NCBI RefSeq assembly: GCF_040869045.1 | Contig: NC_090323.1 | Coordinates: 263,814,392 to 263,878,391, forward strand | Direction: 5' to 3' | Length of the DNA: 64,000 bases | Origin: Eurosta solidaginis | Taxonomy: Eukaryota; Arthropoda; Insecta; Diptera; Tephritidae | Shown: one piece after another, positions 40,901 through 46,364 of the stretch | Position numbering within the stretch: position 1 is the first letter of the stretch | Layout of the letters: every line of letters begins with the position of its first letter | Position numbers and translations under genes: made by a program | Notes under the pieces: generated by a model | The model's input: the letters and a program-made list of their open reading frames with translations, nothing else | What the model was told of the DNA's origin: nothing | The model's database searches: none

Positions 40901-43708
40901 ACGCCATGCGTCATTAATTTCGATGTGATTATGAAATTCGATACCCTCGATGAAGATCAATTATATCTCATTAATAAGACTGGCTTATCACGCGTCATAG
41001 CACCTGAGTGGCGGAATGCGGGCAAAGGCAAAAATACACAGGAATTGCTGCAATCGTTTTACTCAAAGTTGACGCCCAAAGAAATGAATGGACTGTATCA
41101 ATACTATAAGTAAGTATACCGTAGAAATACGGGAGTTTGTTACCTAGGCCTTCCTTTTTTGCTGAACTTTTCAGCCGGTATCAACCAAAGTGCCTATTTT
41201 TAAACGATTTTATTTAGCTTGAGTTGACAGGCAGGCAGGCCGCGTGAACGAATCTTGTAATTGAAATTTAAGTAACTTCCCGATAAGCTACAAGCTTGAA
41301 ACTTGGAATATAGTTCAGAACCCGATGACAATCGCCGCTATGTGGCGCAAGGATCGAGATATTCGCAAAATTCGCATTTGTGGTCCGATTTGGCTCATAT
41401 TTGGAACACATAATACATGCAAGAATAGAAATCGACCTGTGAAAAAAATCGCCGCCTGGTGGCGCATGATCGAGATATTCACAAAAATCGTATTTGTGGT
41501 CCGATTTGGCTCATGCTTGGAACACATAATACATACAAAAATAGAAAGCGACCTATCAAAAAAAAATCGCCGCTAGGTGGCCCAAGGATCGAGATATTCA
41601 CAAAAATCGTATTTGTGGTCCGATTTGATTTGGTCCATATTTGGAACACATAATACATACATGAATAAAAAGCGACCTATGATGCCCGATTTGGCTCATA
41701 TTTGGAACAAATATTGCATACAGTCCAGTAGAAGTGACATCAAAATATTTTGGAGTTGGAGGAGGGACAAGCATACGTGGCGCAGAGTCGAGTAAAGTCT
41801 TTGGAAGGATTATGTATTGAGGACGTAGGTCGTAACAAATTGTCAGGAAAGAGTCCTTGTAATAATGAGTCAGTAAATGAACTAAATATAATGAGAAATA
41901 ATAGGCAATTAAATAAAGACTAAAAACTTGAAAATAAAATAATTAAAAAATTTTTTTTAAGTTAAACGGTTTTATTGAAAACAATACTTAGATGAAATAA
42001 TAATAATACGAAAAGCTAGAAAATAATTAGGTATGTCCTAGGTACTAGTCATCACACTCCTTATCAATCTAGGGCGTTGATCAGACAATTAAATAAAAGC
42101 GTTGGACGCGTCATATTTCTATTGATAGTCATAAGTAAAACCAACTGAACCTTAATCAGGTTATGCTACGCCTCACATTTTTAGAAATTTCACGCGCTCA
42201 ACGCTTTTATTTAATTGTCTGATCAACGCCCTAGATTGATAAGGAGTGTGATGACTAGTACCTAGGACATACATAATTATTTTCTAGCTTTTCGTATTAT
42301 TATTATATCATGTAAGTATTGTTTTCAATACAACCGTTTAACTTCAAAATTTTTTTTCAATTATTTTATTTATGCAATCTTTTCTCAGACACACCCAGAA
42401 CGCTGGTTCATGATATTCTTTTAAACAAGATGCTTAAGATATCATCCTCAAACGTCCGAATTCGCTCTGACGGGAAGACCACTGTCATCTTTAAATCGAT
42501 CGAAGAAGACTTCACCATTAACCAGCGTACAGTACACCACTACTCCAGTACACCACCCACTTGATCAGGTGGGATTTCCATCTTATGGGTCATGGCATCA
42601 GTAGTTCCGTTTAGACAATAGTCCCAACGGTAAAGTCTACATTCGCGACGTTTCATTTATGGCAGAAAAACCGTACTTCAAGGTCCGCAAAATACATCAG
42701 AGAGGAGTTTTGCGTGAGAATTCGGAGTACTCGGAGGTTACCTTCTAATCAAATGCCCTTTTAAGCGTCTCCTATTTTTACCCATGGTAAGCCAAATGTG
42801 ATTTACTTGGTCACATACTTGTTGCCGACACAATTTATGGGTACAACCGGAGGACGACTCCGCGACAATATGCCTTTGAGAAGCATCGTTGCAGTTTCGC
42901 TTACCGATGTGTCAACACCCACGCATTTATCCAGGTTCGCTACTATTTGACACAGTGACTCACTCAGAATTCTACATTCGCTATTGACACAACCTTCACC
43001 ATCAGGAGAAGGTCGTGGATATATGCGCAGAGTTTACATAATGACGCGAGTTGTCTGAGCAGAAACTCCATCATCATGTTCTATATATAGCACAATCGCG
43101 AACCACCATTGAACTACACGAAATTGTGCGTTCACCCCAAAGATGGAAGCTCTTCTGTTGGGTTGGTAGCTCCTCCGCAGTCACTTCTTAACCGCTTTGC
43201 CAACCGCTCAATGATGTTGACCCAGGTAATCAAACCCCAACTTAAATTTGGTATATTTATTGACGCTTCTCCCTTTCGCATTCCTAACATACATCTAAAT
43301 GTCTTCTTTCCTGAACACAAACTAATTATCTGACCGATCTATCTCGAGATCGCTCGGCCATAAACCTTTCCACTACCACACAAACAACTATAAGGAGACC
43401 AATGCCTCACGAGGAGACTATATCTTGCATATGCATTTATTAAACATGGTTTCAAAGCATTCGAAAATAAGCTTCTTCAGGCACTTGCACATCTACTCAA
43501 GCTCCTCGTGATCTAGTGGAGGAACAGGAAGACATTCACTTACTGCCTCCCCTTGCGACCATAGCACAATTTGCAGTGGGGTGCCCAGGGATCGATTATA
43601 TATTATTTTATTATTATGAATATTTTCTTCAATTTCAGGTATGATTTTGAATTATTCAACTACAGCGCTACATCGTATTTTAATATGGTACAAGAAAATG
43701 GTACTTGA
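10803..43708 (+). CDS. Carbohydrate sulfotransferase (Sulfotransfer_2 family, CHST8-14-like), seven exons
   Basis: Joined exons 10803-10934, 33471-33618, 37501-37567, 37631-37775, 38187-38342, 40778-41109 and 43639-43708 give 349 residues with consistent phases and GT-AG borders. The family transfers sulfate from PAPS to carbohydrate chains in the Golgi lumen. Residues 14-32 form the single N-terminal membrane anchor of a type II protein. The 5'-phosphosulfate-binding motif is at 117-127 (CNVFKAASSSW, Lys121). The 3'-phosphate-binding motif is at 179-192 (RDPFERLLSAYRDK). Asn-x-Ser/Thr sites occur at 47 and 95. The CTPC pair in exon 6 fits the conserved Cys region of chondroitin/dermatan/HNK-1 sulfotransferases. 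The acceptor sugar cannot be told from sequence. Intron 1 is 22.5 kb and full of transposons. Confidence 0.93.
11786..11880 (-). pseudogene. Jockey-type LINE C-terminal fragment
   Basis: On the - strand the frame reads TRVTPAKLRSGYCRRLIFYL and then YRINSDSM before a stop. This aligns with TRVTLAQLRSGYCIRLNSYL...KINPDIQN of the jockey-like fragment at 53.6 kb. It is a short remnant of the same retrotransposon family. Confidence 0.55.
11881..13660. other. Intron 1 segment with decayed repeat fragments
   Basis: No gene is seen. About 12,290-12,560 has CCACGCCC and GGGCGTGG motifs with a CCGATTTTTC / ACCGCCCATTT context, a diverged piece of the REP-A/REP-B body. About 13,490-13,600 carries AGATCACATATAGACTG-like sequence that recurs at about 40,340 (AAGACCACATATAGACTTAA) and is probably LINE 3'-end debris. 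The rest was not recognised. Confidence 0.35.
13664..13810 (-). repeat. Family G dispersed repeat ending in (CAA)n
   Basis: The block containing CCCAAGGCAGCCGGTTCTAT, CGGGATTTTTCCCGAACAAG and a CTACAACAACAAC tail is repeated in inverse orientation at about 59,262-59,400. The CAA-rich tail resembles the 3' tails of jockey-like elements in this window (53.9 kb), so this is perhaps a short retroposed unit. Its function is unknown. Confidence 0.55.
13811..14873. other. Intron 1 segment, nothing firm
   Basis: No gene or bounded element was recognised. About 14,100-14,360 has repeated CTCGCGAG / TCTCGAA motifs (for example ACTCGCGAGCTTCTCGGC and GAAACTCGCGAGCCTTACGA). A LINE-3'-end-like phrase, CACATTCAGTCTATGTGAAG, occurs at about 14,423. 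Confidence 0.3.
14874..14970 (-). repeat. Family C element end (TTTCACACAGA TIR), fragment
   Basis: TTTCACACAGA followed by ATTAAATCCCTTATTGAACTCAAT is a reverse copy of the right end of family C elements (compare 46,800-46,870 and 39,830-39,905). Confidence 0.45.
15200..17230 (+). repeat. Satellite-like tandem array inside REP-A, about 16 x 125 bp
   Basis: The phrase CGATATGGGTATCAAA recurs about every 124-130 bp from about 15,345 to 17,150, with GTGTATCAAATGG at 15,223 as a diverged first unit. Each unit also carries TATAGGTGGACGCCTTTTCG and AGATATCGCCAT. Two unit types are distinguishable. Type 1 has GTTACTGAGCATTTTAAGAG and GCCATTAGGGTGGGCCAGGG. Type 2 has GGTAATGAGTATTTTAAAAG and CCATAAAGGTGGACCAAGGG. 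In the middle they alternate (2-1, 2-1, 1, 2-1), then type 1 runs on alone. That suggests unequal exchange with dimer units. Confidence 0.9.
18416..18456 (+). repeat. (GGAC)n microsatellite
   Basis: About nine tandem copies of GGAC lie just upstream of ATGGCTCAATCAAA in the REP-A 3' part. Other copies have only three or four units at the same spot (5,581-5,597), so the run varies in length. Confidence 0.9.
18598..19320 (+). repeat. REP-B dispersed element, 3'-truncated copy
   Basis: It starts with AACAAGTAAAGGTGTCTAAG and TTCGGATGTAACCGAA, the REP-B version of the REP-A start. Three modules follow, each with a CGACCCTT...AAAAGTGGGCGTGG block. It matches the full copy at 51,355-52,452 and loses homology near 19,320. 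Insertion exactly at the end of a REP-A copy could be chance or end-to-end targeting. Confidence 0.75.
19321..19977. other. AT-rich intron 1 segment
   Basis: No gene is seen. About 19,555-19,585 (CATTAAGTTTCTGTATGAAA) resembles the end of family C elements. The remainder is AT-rich and unrecognised. Confidence 0.3.
20535..21360 (+). pseudogene. 5'-truncated I/R1-type LINE: RNase H and zinc-knuckle end
   Basis: From 20,540 the frame encodes an RNase HI domain: CILSDSQAATKALSS (the catalytic SDSQAA motif) and VIWVPGHRGIEGNEKADELA (the WVPGHxGxxGNExAD motif). After a frame change near 20,885 a second frame carries the terminal zinc knuckle, YCRSCKDPNARETVEHFMCK. The 3' end is at about 21,345 in TACCTACCTACCTAC. 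Reverse transcriptase and endonuclease are missing, so it is a dead copy. Confidence 0.8.
21558..21653 (+). repeat. Direct duplication, about 48 bp x 2
   Basis: AGGAATGGGAGAAG...CTCGCACGGAATTTTTGTTTA occurs twice in tandem (about 21,558-21,605 and 21,608-21,653). Confidence 0.8.
21664..22326. other. Intron 1 segment, nothing recognised
   Basis: AT-rich, with no gene-like frame and no bounded repeat found. Confidence 0.3.
22327..22547 (-). repeat. tRNA-derived SINE (SINE-1), internally deleted copy
   Basis: On the - strand it starts with GGCGGCCGCCGTGGCGTGAT and GGTAGCGTGCTCCGCCTACC, a tRNA-like A-box region, followed by CTGGATTCACGCCCGG, a B-box-like region. The body ends with the conserved GAAGAGAAGCTCGGCCTCAA and an AT-rich tail of TTTATTT type. 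It is about 140 bp shorter internally than the copy at 37,040-37,409. Confidence 0.8.
22548..22933. other. Intron 1 segment with a tRNA A-box-like motif
   Basis: No gene is seen. TAGCACAGAGG at about 22,687 matches the A-box consensus, but only a weak B-box candidate follows (GGTCTAACTCTCC, about 22,751). A degenerate SINE is possible but not supported further. Confidence 0.25.
22934..23327. mobile_element. Inverted-repeat element with about 65-bp arms
   Basis: The left arm starts GTTAATTCTTTACTTTAGCT and the right arm ends AGCTAAAGTAAAGAATAAC. Homology extends inward through CCAAAACTCGTCC...GGGAGAGGTGTCAA and its inverse TTGACACCCCTCCC. The interior carries two similar GTGTT(T/C)TGCGCA blocks (about 23,148 and 23,203). 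It is non-coding; the superfamily is unknown. Confidence 0.7.
23570..23600 (-). ncRNA. Hammerhead-like motif in a Penelope-like element remnant (candidate)
   Basis: On the - strand the stretch reads CTGATGA (23592-23598), then a GCTGA/TCAGC five-base stem, then GAAACG (ending about 23569). This is the order of the hammerhead core CUGAUGA-stem II-GAAA. One extra U after CUGAUGA and the lack of an obvious stem III/NUH partner weaken the call. Penelope-like retroelements are known to carry hammerhead motifs near their ends, which is why it is listed. The rest of such an element is not recognised. Confidence 0.3.
23601..24309. other. Intron 1 segment, nothing firm
   Basis: No gene or bounded repeat was recognised. 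A short GGAAAGG-rich purine stretch ends near 24,270. Confidence 0.3.
24310..24560. repeat. Degenerate about 20-bp minisatellite with ATCGAT/CGATA motifs
   Basis: Phrases of the type AAAA(A/G)TTATCGATATGTTAT recur about every 20-22 bp with many substitutions (TTTATCGATT, AATATCGATATG, GTAATCGATATG, GCATCGATATGG). CGATA is the core bound by the Drosophila proteins BEAF-32 and DREF. Whether that matters here is inference. Confidence 0.6.
24916..25140 (+). mobile_element. 225-bp MITE (family B) with 3-bp flanking duplication ATA
   Basis: The TIR AGCTGGAGACATTGGTGC at the left faces GGCACCAATGACTCCGGCT at the right. ATA flanks both sides (24913-24915, 25141-25143). A second copy of exactly the same length lies in the opposite orientation at 48,073-48,297, flanked by TTA on both sides. 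The constant 3-bp duplication resembles PIF/Harbinger-type insertion. It is non-coding. Confidence 0.85.
25144..28568. other. Long intron 1 segment, no gene recognised
   Basis: About 25,200-25,850 is less repetitive and contains two exact ATGCAAAT octamers (25267-25274, 25309-25316) and a GTGCAAAT (about 25,431). A 134-codon open frame there (- strand, 25,353-25,757) has no recognisable family and is not called. About 26,600-28,250 has higher GC and many short broken frames, like a heavily decayed mobile element, but no domain could be identified. Confidence 0.3.
28569..29850 (-). pseudogene. LINE reverse transcriptase fragment (jockey/CR1-like), interrupted
   Basis: On the - strand from about 29,850 the frame reads CGRTQQVIFKILSNVINV, then PSGIPQGSHPGPILFLLFID, then the catalytic box ICIYADDVKLF (A-DD), and ends with the thumb region SLPAESRWMLNLVSDEIS near 29,450. 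It resumes at 29,150 with FNLHIMTTANKARGVLSYVK and TPILEYGSIVWNPRYQVHAD down to 28,569. There is at least one in-frame stop after EERPLL, a frame shift near 28,840, and about 300 bp of unrelated DNA (about 29,150-29,440) inside. It is dead. Confidence 0.8.
29851..30920. other. AT-rich intron 1 segment
   Basis: No gene is recognised. It is AT-rich with short CAA/ACAAA runs and GTATGTA repeats; no bounded element was found. Confidence 0.3.
31242..31458. repeat. Perfect palindrome: 79-bp arms, 59-bp spacer
   Basis: The left arm 31242-31320 and right arm 31380-31458 are exact reverse complements as far as I can check base by base. The arms include GACAAGGCGACAGCTGTTTC and its inverse. The spacer contains GGAGTCGAACC (31364-31374), the exact reverse complement of the tRNA B-box consensus GGTTCGANTCC. 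The phrase AAAATTTTCTGAATTTGTTT occurs both shortly before the left arm (about 31,152) and at the end of the right arm (about 31,454). Confidence 0.9.
31740..31935 (+). repeat. Retroelement 3'-end-like fragment ending in (CAA)n
   Basis: About 31,790-31,930 holds GGCTACGAAGAAATCTGCAA...CTTCGGGGAGCGTCTTTATC and ends in GCAACAACAACAAG. The style matches the CAA-tailed repeats at 13.7 and 53.9 kb. Two overlapping open frames are shadows of it; no protein family was recognised. Confidence 0.35.
33471..33618 (+). CDS. Sulfotransferase exon 2
   Basis: Codons 45-93 plus one base of 94, preceded by TTGTTTGTTATTTAG and followed by GTAAAT. It encodes the lumenal stem: VNES with an N-glycosylation site, an acidic stretch, then the basic VERVEKRMERRRKLL helix and DKCTEFGLDVV. 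Confidence 0.88.
33619..34546. other. Intron 2 segment with GA-rich tract
   Basis: No gene is seen. There is a (TA)n run at about 33,717-33,731. About 34,318-34,545 is strongly purine-rich on the + strand, like 6.3-6.5 kb. Confidence 0.4.
34547..36007 (+). repeat. REP-A dispersed element, short-array and 3'-truncated copy
   Basis: It has the same start as the other REP-A copies but only about two internal tandem units (about 34,680-34,900), then the GTGGGCGTGG / CCACGCCC body. Homology stops at about 36,007 after AAATTTACTCAA, before the (GGAC)n and terminal part. Confidence 0.85.
36409..36412. repeat. TSD ATAT of solo LTR (left)
   Basis: ATAT immediately precedes the LTR; the same four bases follow it at 36927-36930. 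Confidence 0.6.
36413..36926 (-). mobile_element. Solo LTR of an LTR retrotransposon
   Basis: A 514-bp unit read on the - strand begins TGTGACGAATATTAGCAACT and ends AAATTCGCAGCA, giving the required TG...CA ends. It is flanked by a 4-bp duplication ATAT. On the - strand a TATAAAAG box (about 36,609-36,616) is followed about 85-90 bases later by an AATAAA signal (36,521-36,526), the usual U3-R-U5 layout. No gag/pol or second LTR is nearby, so recombination has left a solo LTR in intron 2 of the sulfotransferase, in the opposite transcription direction. Confidence 0.8.
37028..37039. repeat. Target-site duplication of SINE-1 (left)
   Basis: TTCTTATATTGA here and at 37410-37421, flanking the SINE-1 copy on both sides. 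Confidence 0.85.
37040..37409 (-). mobile_element. tRNA-derived SINE (SINE-1), full-length with 12-bp TSD
   Basis: On the - strand the head is GGCGGCCGCCATGGTGTGAT and AGTAGCGTGCTCCGCCTACC (A-box-like), then CCTGGGTTCACACCCCGG (B-box-like). A tRNA-unrelated body of about 250 bp follows, and a TTTATTTATTTATTC tail. A perfect 12-bp direct repeat flanks it. It lies about 90 bp upstream of sulfotransferase exon 3. The 103-codon frame across it is a by-product. Confidence 0.88.
37501..37567 (+). CDS. Sulfotransferase exon 3
   Basis: Completes Gly94 and runs to the first two bases of Trp116: NDTWHKPNAWEFLVNKKYHI. The acceptor AAATTTTTTAG is at 37500 and the donor GTCAGT at 37568. N95 is a potential N-glycosylation site. 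Confidence 0.88.
37631..37775 (+). CDS. Sulfotransferase exon 4 (5'-PSB motif)
   Basis: Residues 116-164. It begins W-CNVFKAASSSWMFNFN, the 5'-phosphosulfate-binding loop with Lys121 and Ser124-126. The acceptor TAATATTTAG ends at 37630 and the donor GTAAAT starts at 37776. It is separated from exon 3 by a 63-bp intron. Confidence 0.9.
38187..38342 (+). CDS. Sulfotransferase exon 5 (3'-PSB motif)
   Basis: Residues 165-216 with the 3'-phosphate-binding motif RDPFERLLSAYRDK at 179-192. It ends in a basic stretch, GRRIVRKYRRK. The acceptor TGTTTACAG ends at 38186; the donor is GTGAGT. Confidence 0.92.
38619..39110 (+). repeat. Family D dispersed repeat, complete copy
   Basis: It starts with a hairpin, CTTCGGCTGTGCCGAAG, and CATACCTTTCATGAATGG. 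It ends with CCATTTCATGTTCATGGAAG, an imperfect inverse of its start. The interior has AACAGACAGACGGACATGGC, like the 3' part of REP-A. It is non-coding and is related in layout to the 9.3-10.5 kb copy. Confidence 0.7.
39353..39905. mobile_element. Family C element with TCACACAGA...TCTGTGTGA ends
   Basis: The ends TCACACAGAAACTTAAT and ATTAAGCCTCTGTGTGA are imperfect inverted repeats. The subterminal ATTGAGTTCAATTAGGCCTT is shared with the copy at 46.4-46.9 kb. No transposase is seen. Confidence 0.5.
39906..40777. other. Intron 5 segment with LINE 3'-end debris
   Basis: About 40,240-40,450 contains ATCTATATGAAAGGCG, AAGACCACATATAGACTTAA and AGGACTTTCTTGACCGAC, phrases resembling LINE 3' ends elsewhere in the window. 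Otherwise AT-rich intron. Confidence 0.3.
40778..41109 (+). CDS. Sulfotransferase exon 6
   Basis: Residues 217-326 plus two bases of 327. It includes the SPKYPTFSEFVRWLLDQ segment, the CTPC cysteine pair and YDTLEED-like FDTLDEDQLYL, all typical of the C-terminal half of this sulfotransferase group. The acceptor CTCTTCACAG ends at 40777 and the donor GTAAGT starts at 41110. Confidence 0.92.
41325..41720 (+). repeat. Tandem repeat, about 120 bp x 3.3
   Basis: Each unit carries GATCGAGATATTC(A/G)CAAAA, TTTGTGGTCCGATTTGGCTC and GGAACACATAATACAT, spaced 116 and 124 bp apart (41,403; 41,519; 41,643), with a partial last unit. It lies in intron 6, starting about 215 bp after the exon 6 donor. Several overlapping open frames across it are by-products. 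Confidence 0.88.
41932..42372. mobile_element. Foldback element: about 178-bp arms, about 80-bp loop
   Basis: The left arm (41932-42110) and right arm (42191-42372) are near-perfect reverse complements, including TCACACTCCTTATCAATCTA and its inverse and AACGCTTTTATTTAATTGTC. The loop is unrelated. A transcript of the sulfotransferase would contain this hairpin in intron 6. The superfamily is unknown and no TSD is evident because the AT-rich flanks join the arms. Confidence 0.85.
42383..42565 (+). pseudogene. Jockey-like LINE ORF1 (Gag-like) fragment
   Basis: The frame reads MLKISSSNVRIRSDGKTTVI and FKSIEEDF, resembling the region before the zinc knuckles in jockey-type ORF1 proteins. The rest of ORF1 is not recognisable. 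Family call by recall of the motif; moderate certainty. Confidence 0.4.
42566..43638. other. Intron 6 segment of coding-like but broken sequence
   Basis: Higher GC with many short frames and stops, probably decayed retrotransposon sequence. No domain could be named. It ends with the polypyrimidine acceptor TCTTCAATTTCAG of exon 7. Confidence 0.3.
43639..43708 (+). CDS. Sulfotransferase exon 7 (C-terminus)
   Basis: Completes Lys327 and encodes YDFELFNYSATSYFNMVQEN-GT before TGA at 43706-43708. The acceptor TTTCAG ends at 43638. The YDFELF-Y motif is the usual last conserved block of the family. NYS is a potential glycosylation site. Confidence 0.9.
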
Positions 43709-43959
43709 AACAAATTACACTCGAACATCACTCACTAGGGTGGTATTCGCATTAATAACAACAGCAAAAGTAGCAGCATTTTAGGCGGTTCATAATGCAG
43801 AAGCAGCAGCTTTTACTACAGCAACAACGAAGCACACACATTTAAGCACACAAAAGTATACAACTGTCGAAACATACAAACACTCACACAGATGCATATG
43901 AACCAATACAAATATACGAGCTTAGACATCGCAAAAGAAATCACCAGGCTATAGGTAGA

Positions 43960-43981
43960 AATAAAATAAATTTAAAATAAA
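43960..43981 (+). terminator. Poly(A) signals of the sulfotransferase
   Basis: Three closely spaced AATAAA hexamers at 43960, 43965 and 43976, about 250 bp after the stop codon. They would give a 3' UTR of roughly 270-300 bases. The use of these particular signals is inferred. Confidence 0.55.
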
Positions 43982-44914
43982 AGTGATAAAAGTAAAGAGT
44001 GTGAACTGAAAGTGATAAAAAATAGTTACCATAGTCCACTTTCGACTGACACCGCAGCATATCGTTGTTCGAGTTTAAGAACGGCATATCCAGAAATTTT
44101 ATTCGAAAATTTCTTTTTGAGCCATACTCTGAGAAAAGGGTCGCTCTTTCGTCAGCTCACGTTAGGTATGTTTGTATGTAGTTTTGCATTGGTAAGAAAT
44201 AGCAACTAAAAAAACGTAGCCTTAAATTAATTGTTATACAATGATTTGAAATTGTGGTTGCTACTTTATCCGAAGAAAAAAACATGCATTACACTCTTCA
44301 CACACACACGCACGCATGCATATGGGCAAATCCCAAAAACTTTTACTTTTTTAGATACTCGGGTTTTACACACGGGCAAAAAACTTGAGGCCAGAAAAAA
44401 GTACAAGGACATTAAGTTTGACCTTTTGACTATCCGATCTGATGATTTTAAAAATCAAGAAAGTTGATAGTAAGTTTTTGCAGAACTTCGAAACGTAAAA
44501 AAGCGTTGATTTTTTTTTTTTTTGAATTTTTTCGATAAAATTTTGAGCCATCGCTGAAATGCTATGGAATTTCAACTGAATGCTGTTTTTGAGACGGAGA
44601 TTCTAAAAGTATGAGAAAAATTAATGTGCCCCTCCAATACTCAAAACTATCATCAATCAAAATAGCGATACTTTTTTTTGTAATTTTCAATATTGACAGT
44701 GTTTGCGTATAGCTTTTTGAGGCAACTGTATTGAAATTTGGATTATGCACGATAATAGCCTATCAGGGACTAAAAATACCTAGGGCTTCAAATTCGATGT
44801 ACCCCTTTCAGTTTTGAAAGTAGTGGCAGAAACGTGGAGGCGCTTGGTTGCGTAAATTTTTTTCAGGAGCATGTTTTTTTGTGGGCCCAGCTACAATTTT
44901 ACTTTTATCACTTC
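43982..44914. other. Intergenic DNA, nothing recognised
   Basis: No gene or bounded repeat was found; short open frames are AT-rich noise. Confidence 0.3.
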
Positions 44915-45306
44915 ATACCCGTTTGTTAATTTTTTCTCTACACCACAGTAGTTACCATCAATTGCCTCATCTTGGAATATTCACGCAAGGAAAGTTATTG
45001 ATGTTTGTACATGGGGCAAACATACGAAATTTCCGACAAAAATTGGCAATCTTCAAAAAGTGTAGAAAAAAACATTTTTTTTAACCAGGTTTTATTTAAA
45101 GTAAATTAAAAGAAACACACAAATTTGGTACAAAAATTTAAAAAAAAAAAATTCTACACTTTAAAACAATTGCCAATTTTTGGCGGAAATTTCGCATATT
45201 TGCCCCATATACAAATATCAATAACTTTCCTTGCGTGAATATTCCAAGATGAGGCAATTGATGGTATTTTACTGTGGTGTAGAGAAAAAATTAACAAACG
45301 AGTATA
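44915..45306. mobile_element. Foldback element with about 170-bp arms
   Basis: The left arm (from ATACCCGTTTGTTAATTTTT, 44915) to about 45,083 is inverted at about 45,137-45,306, ending AAAAAATTAACAAACGAGTA. Arms share TCTACACCACAGTA, GCCTCATCTTGGAATATTCA and ATTGGCAAT...GTGTAGAA with few mismatches. The loop is about 50 bp and AT-rich. Confidence 0.8.
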
Positions 45307-45334
45307 AAATATTTGAGGGTTGCCCAGTTTCATA

Positions 45335-45800
45335 TTTTTGCCGATATCTCTAAAACCGGGTTTAGGGTATCAACAAAATTTTACCTAAATATACCCCACA
45401 TAGATAGAGATGTACAATCCTGATAAAATTTCAACACAATCGGTTTATAAGTGTTTAAATAAGTAAAAAAAAATTAAGGTTTTCCAGGTTTTTATTTTTA
45501 TCAATATCTCCAAAACCGTATCTCGGGTTTAAACAATTTTTTACCTAAACTTACATCGTTCACATGTCTATATGTTTATATAGTTTCAAAGGAATCGGTA
45601 GAAAGGTGTTAAAATAAATTTGCTGCAAACTTTGCAGTAAAAAATATTTGGCGGTTTTATTATTCGGTTTTACATTTTTACCGATATCTACAAAACCGGA
45701 TCTCGTGTATCAAAAAAATTTTACAGAGCTAACAGCTGCATATATCTCCATATTTTGTTAAAATTTCGATATAATCGGTACAGAAATGTAATGTATATTT
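45335..45800 (+). repeat. Three degenerate repeats, 160-180 bp
   Basis: The phrase TTTTT(G/A)(C/T)C(G/A)ATATCT(C/A)(T/C)AAAACCG occurs at about 45,335, 45,495 and 45,675, each followed by TTTTAC(C/A)-rich DNA and, about 100 bases on, AATCGGT. It directly follows the foldback element and may belong to the same larger repeat. Confidence 0.65.
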
Positions 45801-45905
45801 TTAACACTGCGACCTCAATTTATATATTTTTTGCTCGATCTTTTGACTATATCTTTTTGAGGCATTATGTAAGACTAGTAACGGCGATGCACTATAGCTC
45901 CAATT

Positions 45906-46315
45906 AAAGGGCGAATTAATGGTGACTTATAACCATAAAGCCATAACCAGATAAATCAGCTGATCGAACCTACCTTATGGAAAGGAATGTAATCGATTAA
46001 TGGTGCCATACCATAACGCTAACGCCATAGCCAATCAATTGGTTTTTGGTTTCTCGCCATATCCATAACCTAAAAATATTTGAGTTGGTGAATTTAATAA
46101 CTTTTTTAGATTTTCTTCATTGTTTTGGATACGTTATGACTAAGATACTTATTTTTTGTGGAATATGTTTGTAATTTTTTGCGTTTTCATCATTTTTATG
46201 AAATTTTCACGATTTTTAGGTTAAGGCACCATTAATCCATCACATTGAGAATGTTATGGATATGGGTATGGTTACGACTATGGCGTTAGGGTTAAGGAAG
46301 TTTAATTTGGCTTTT
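45906..46315 (+). mobile_element. 410-bp MITE (family A), copy 1
   Basis: The ends AAAGGGCGAATTAATGGTGA and GTTTAATTTGGCTTTT are imperfect inverted repeats. The whole unit is repeated at 49,924-50,332. Its core (TCAGCTGATCGAACCTACCT, TAATCGATTAATGGTGCC, GCCAATCAATTGGTTTTTGG) is clearly related to the core of the 225-bp family B MITE. Confidence 0.8.
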
Positions 46316-46364
46316 ACCCCTCAATGTTCCTAACAAAAGGATTTTTGCGTGTTATACTGTTTTC

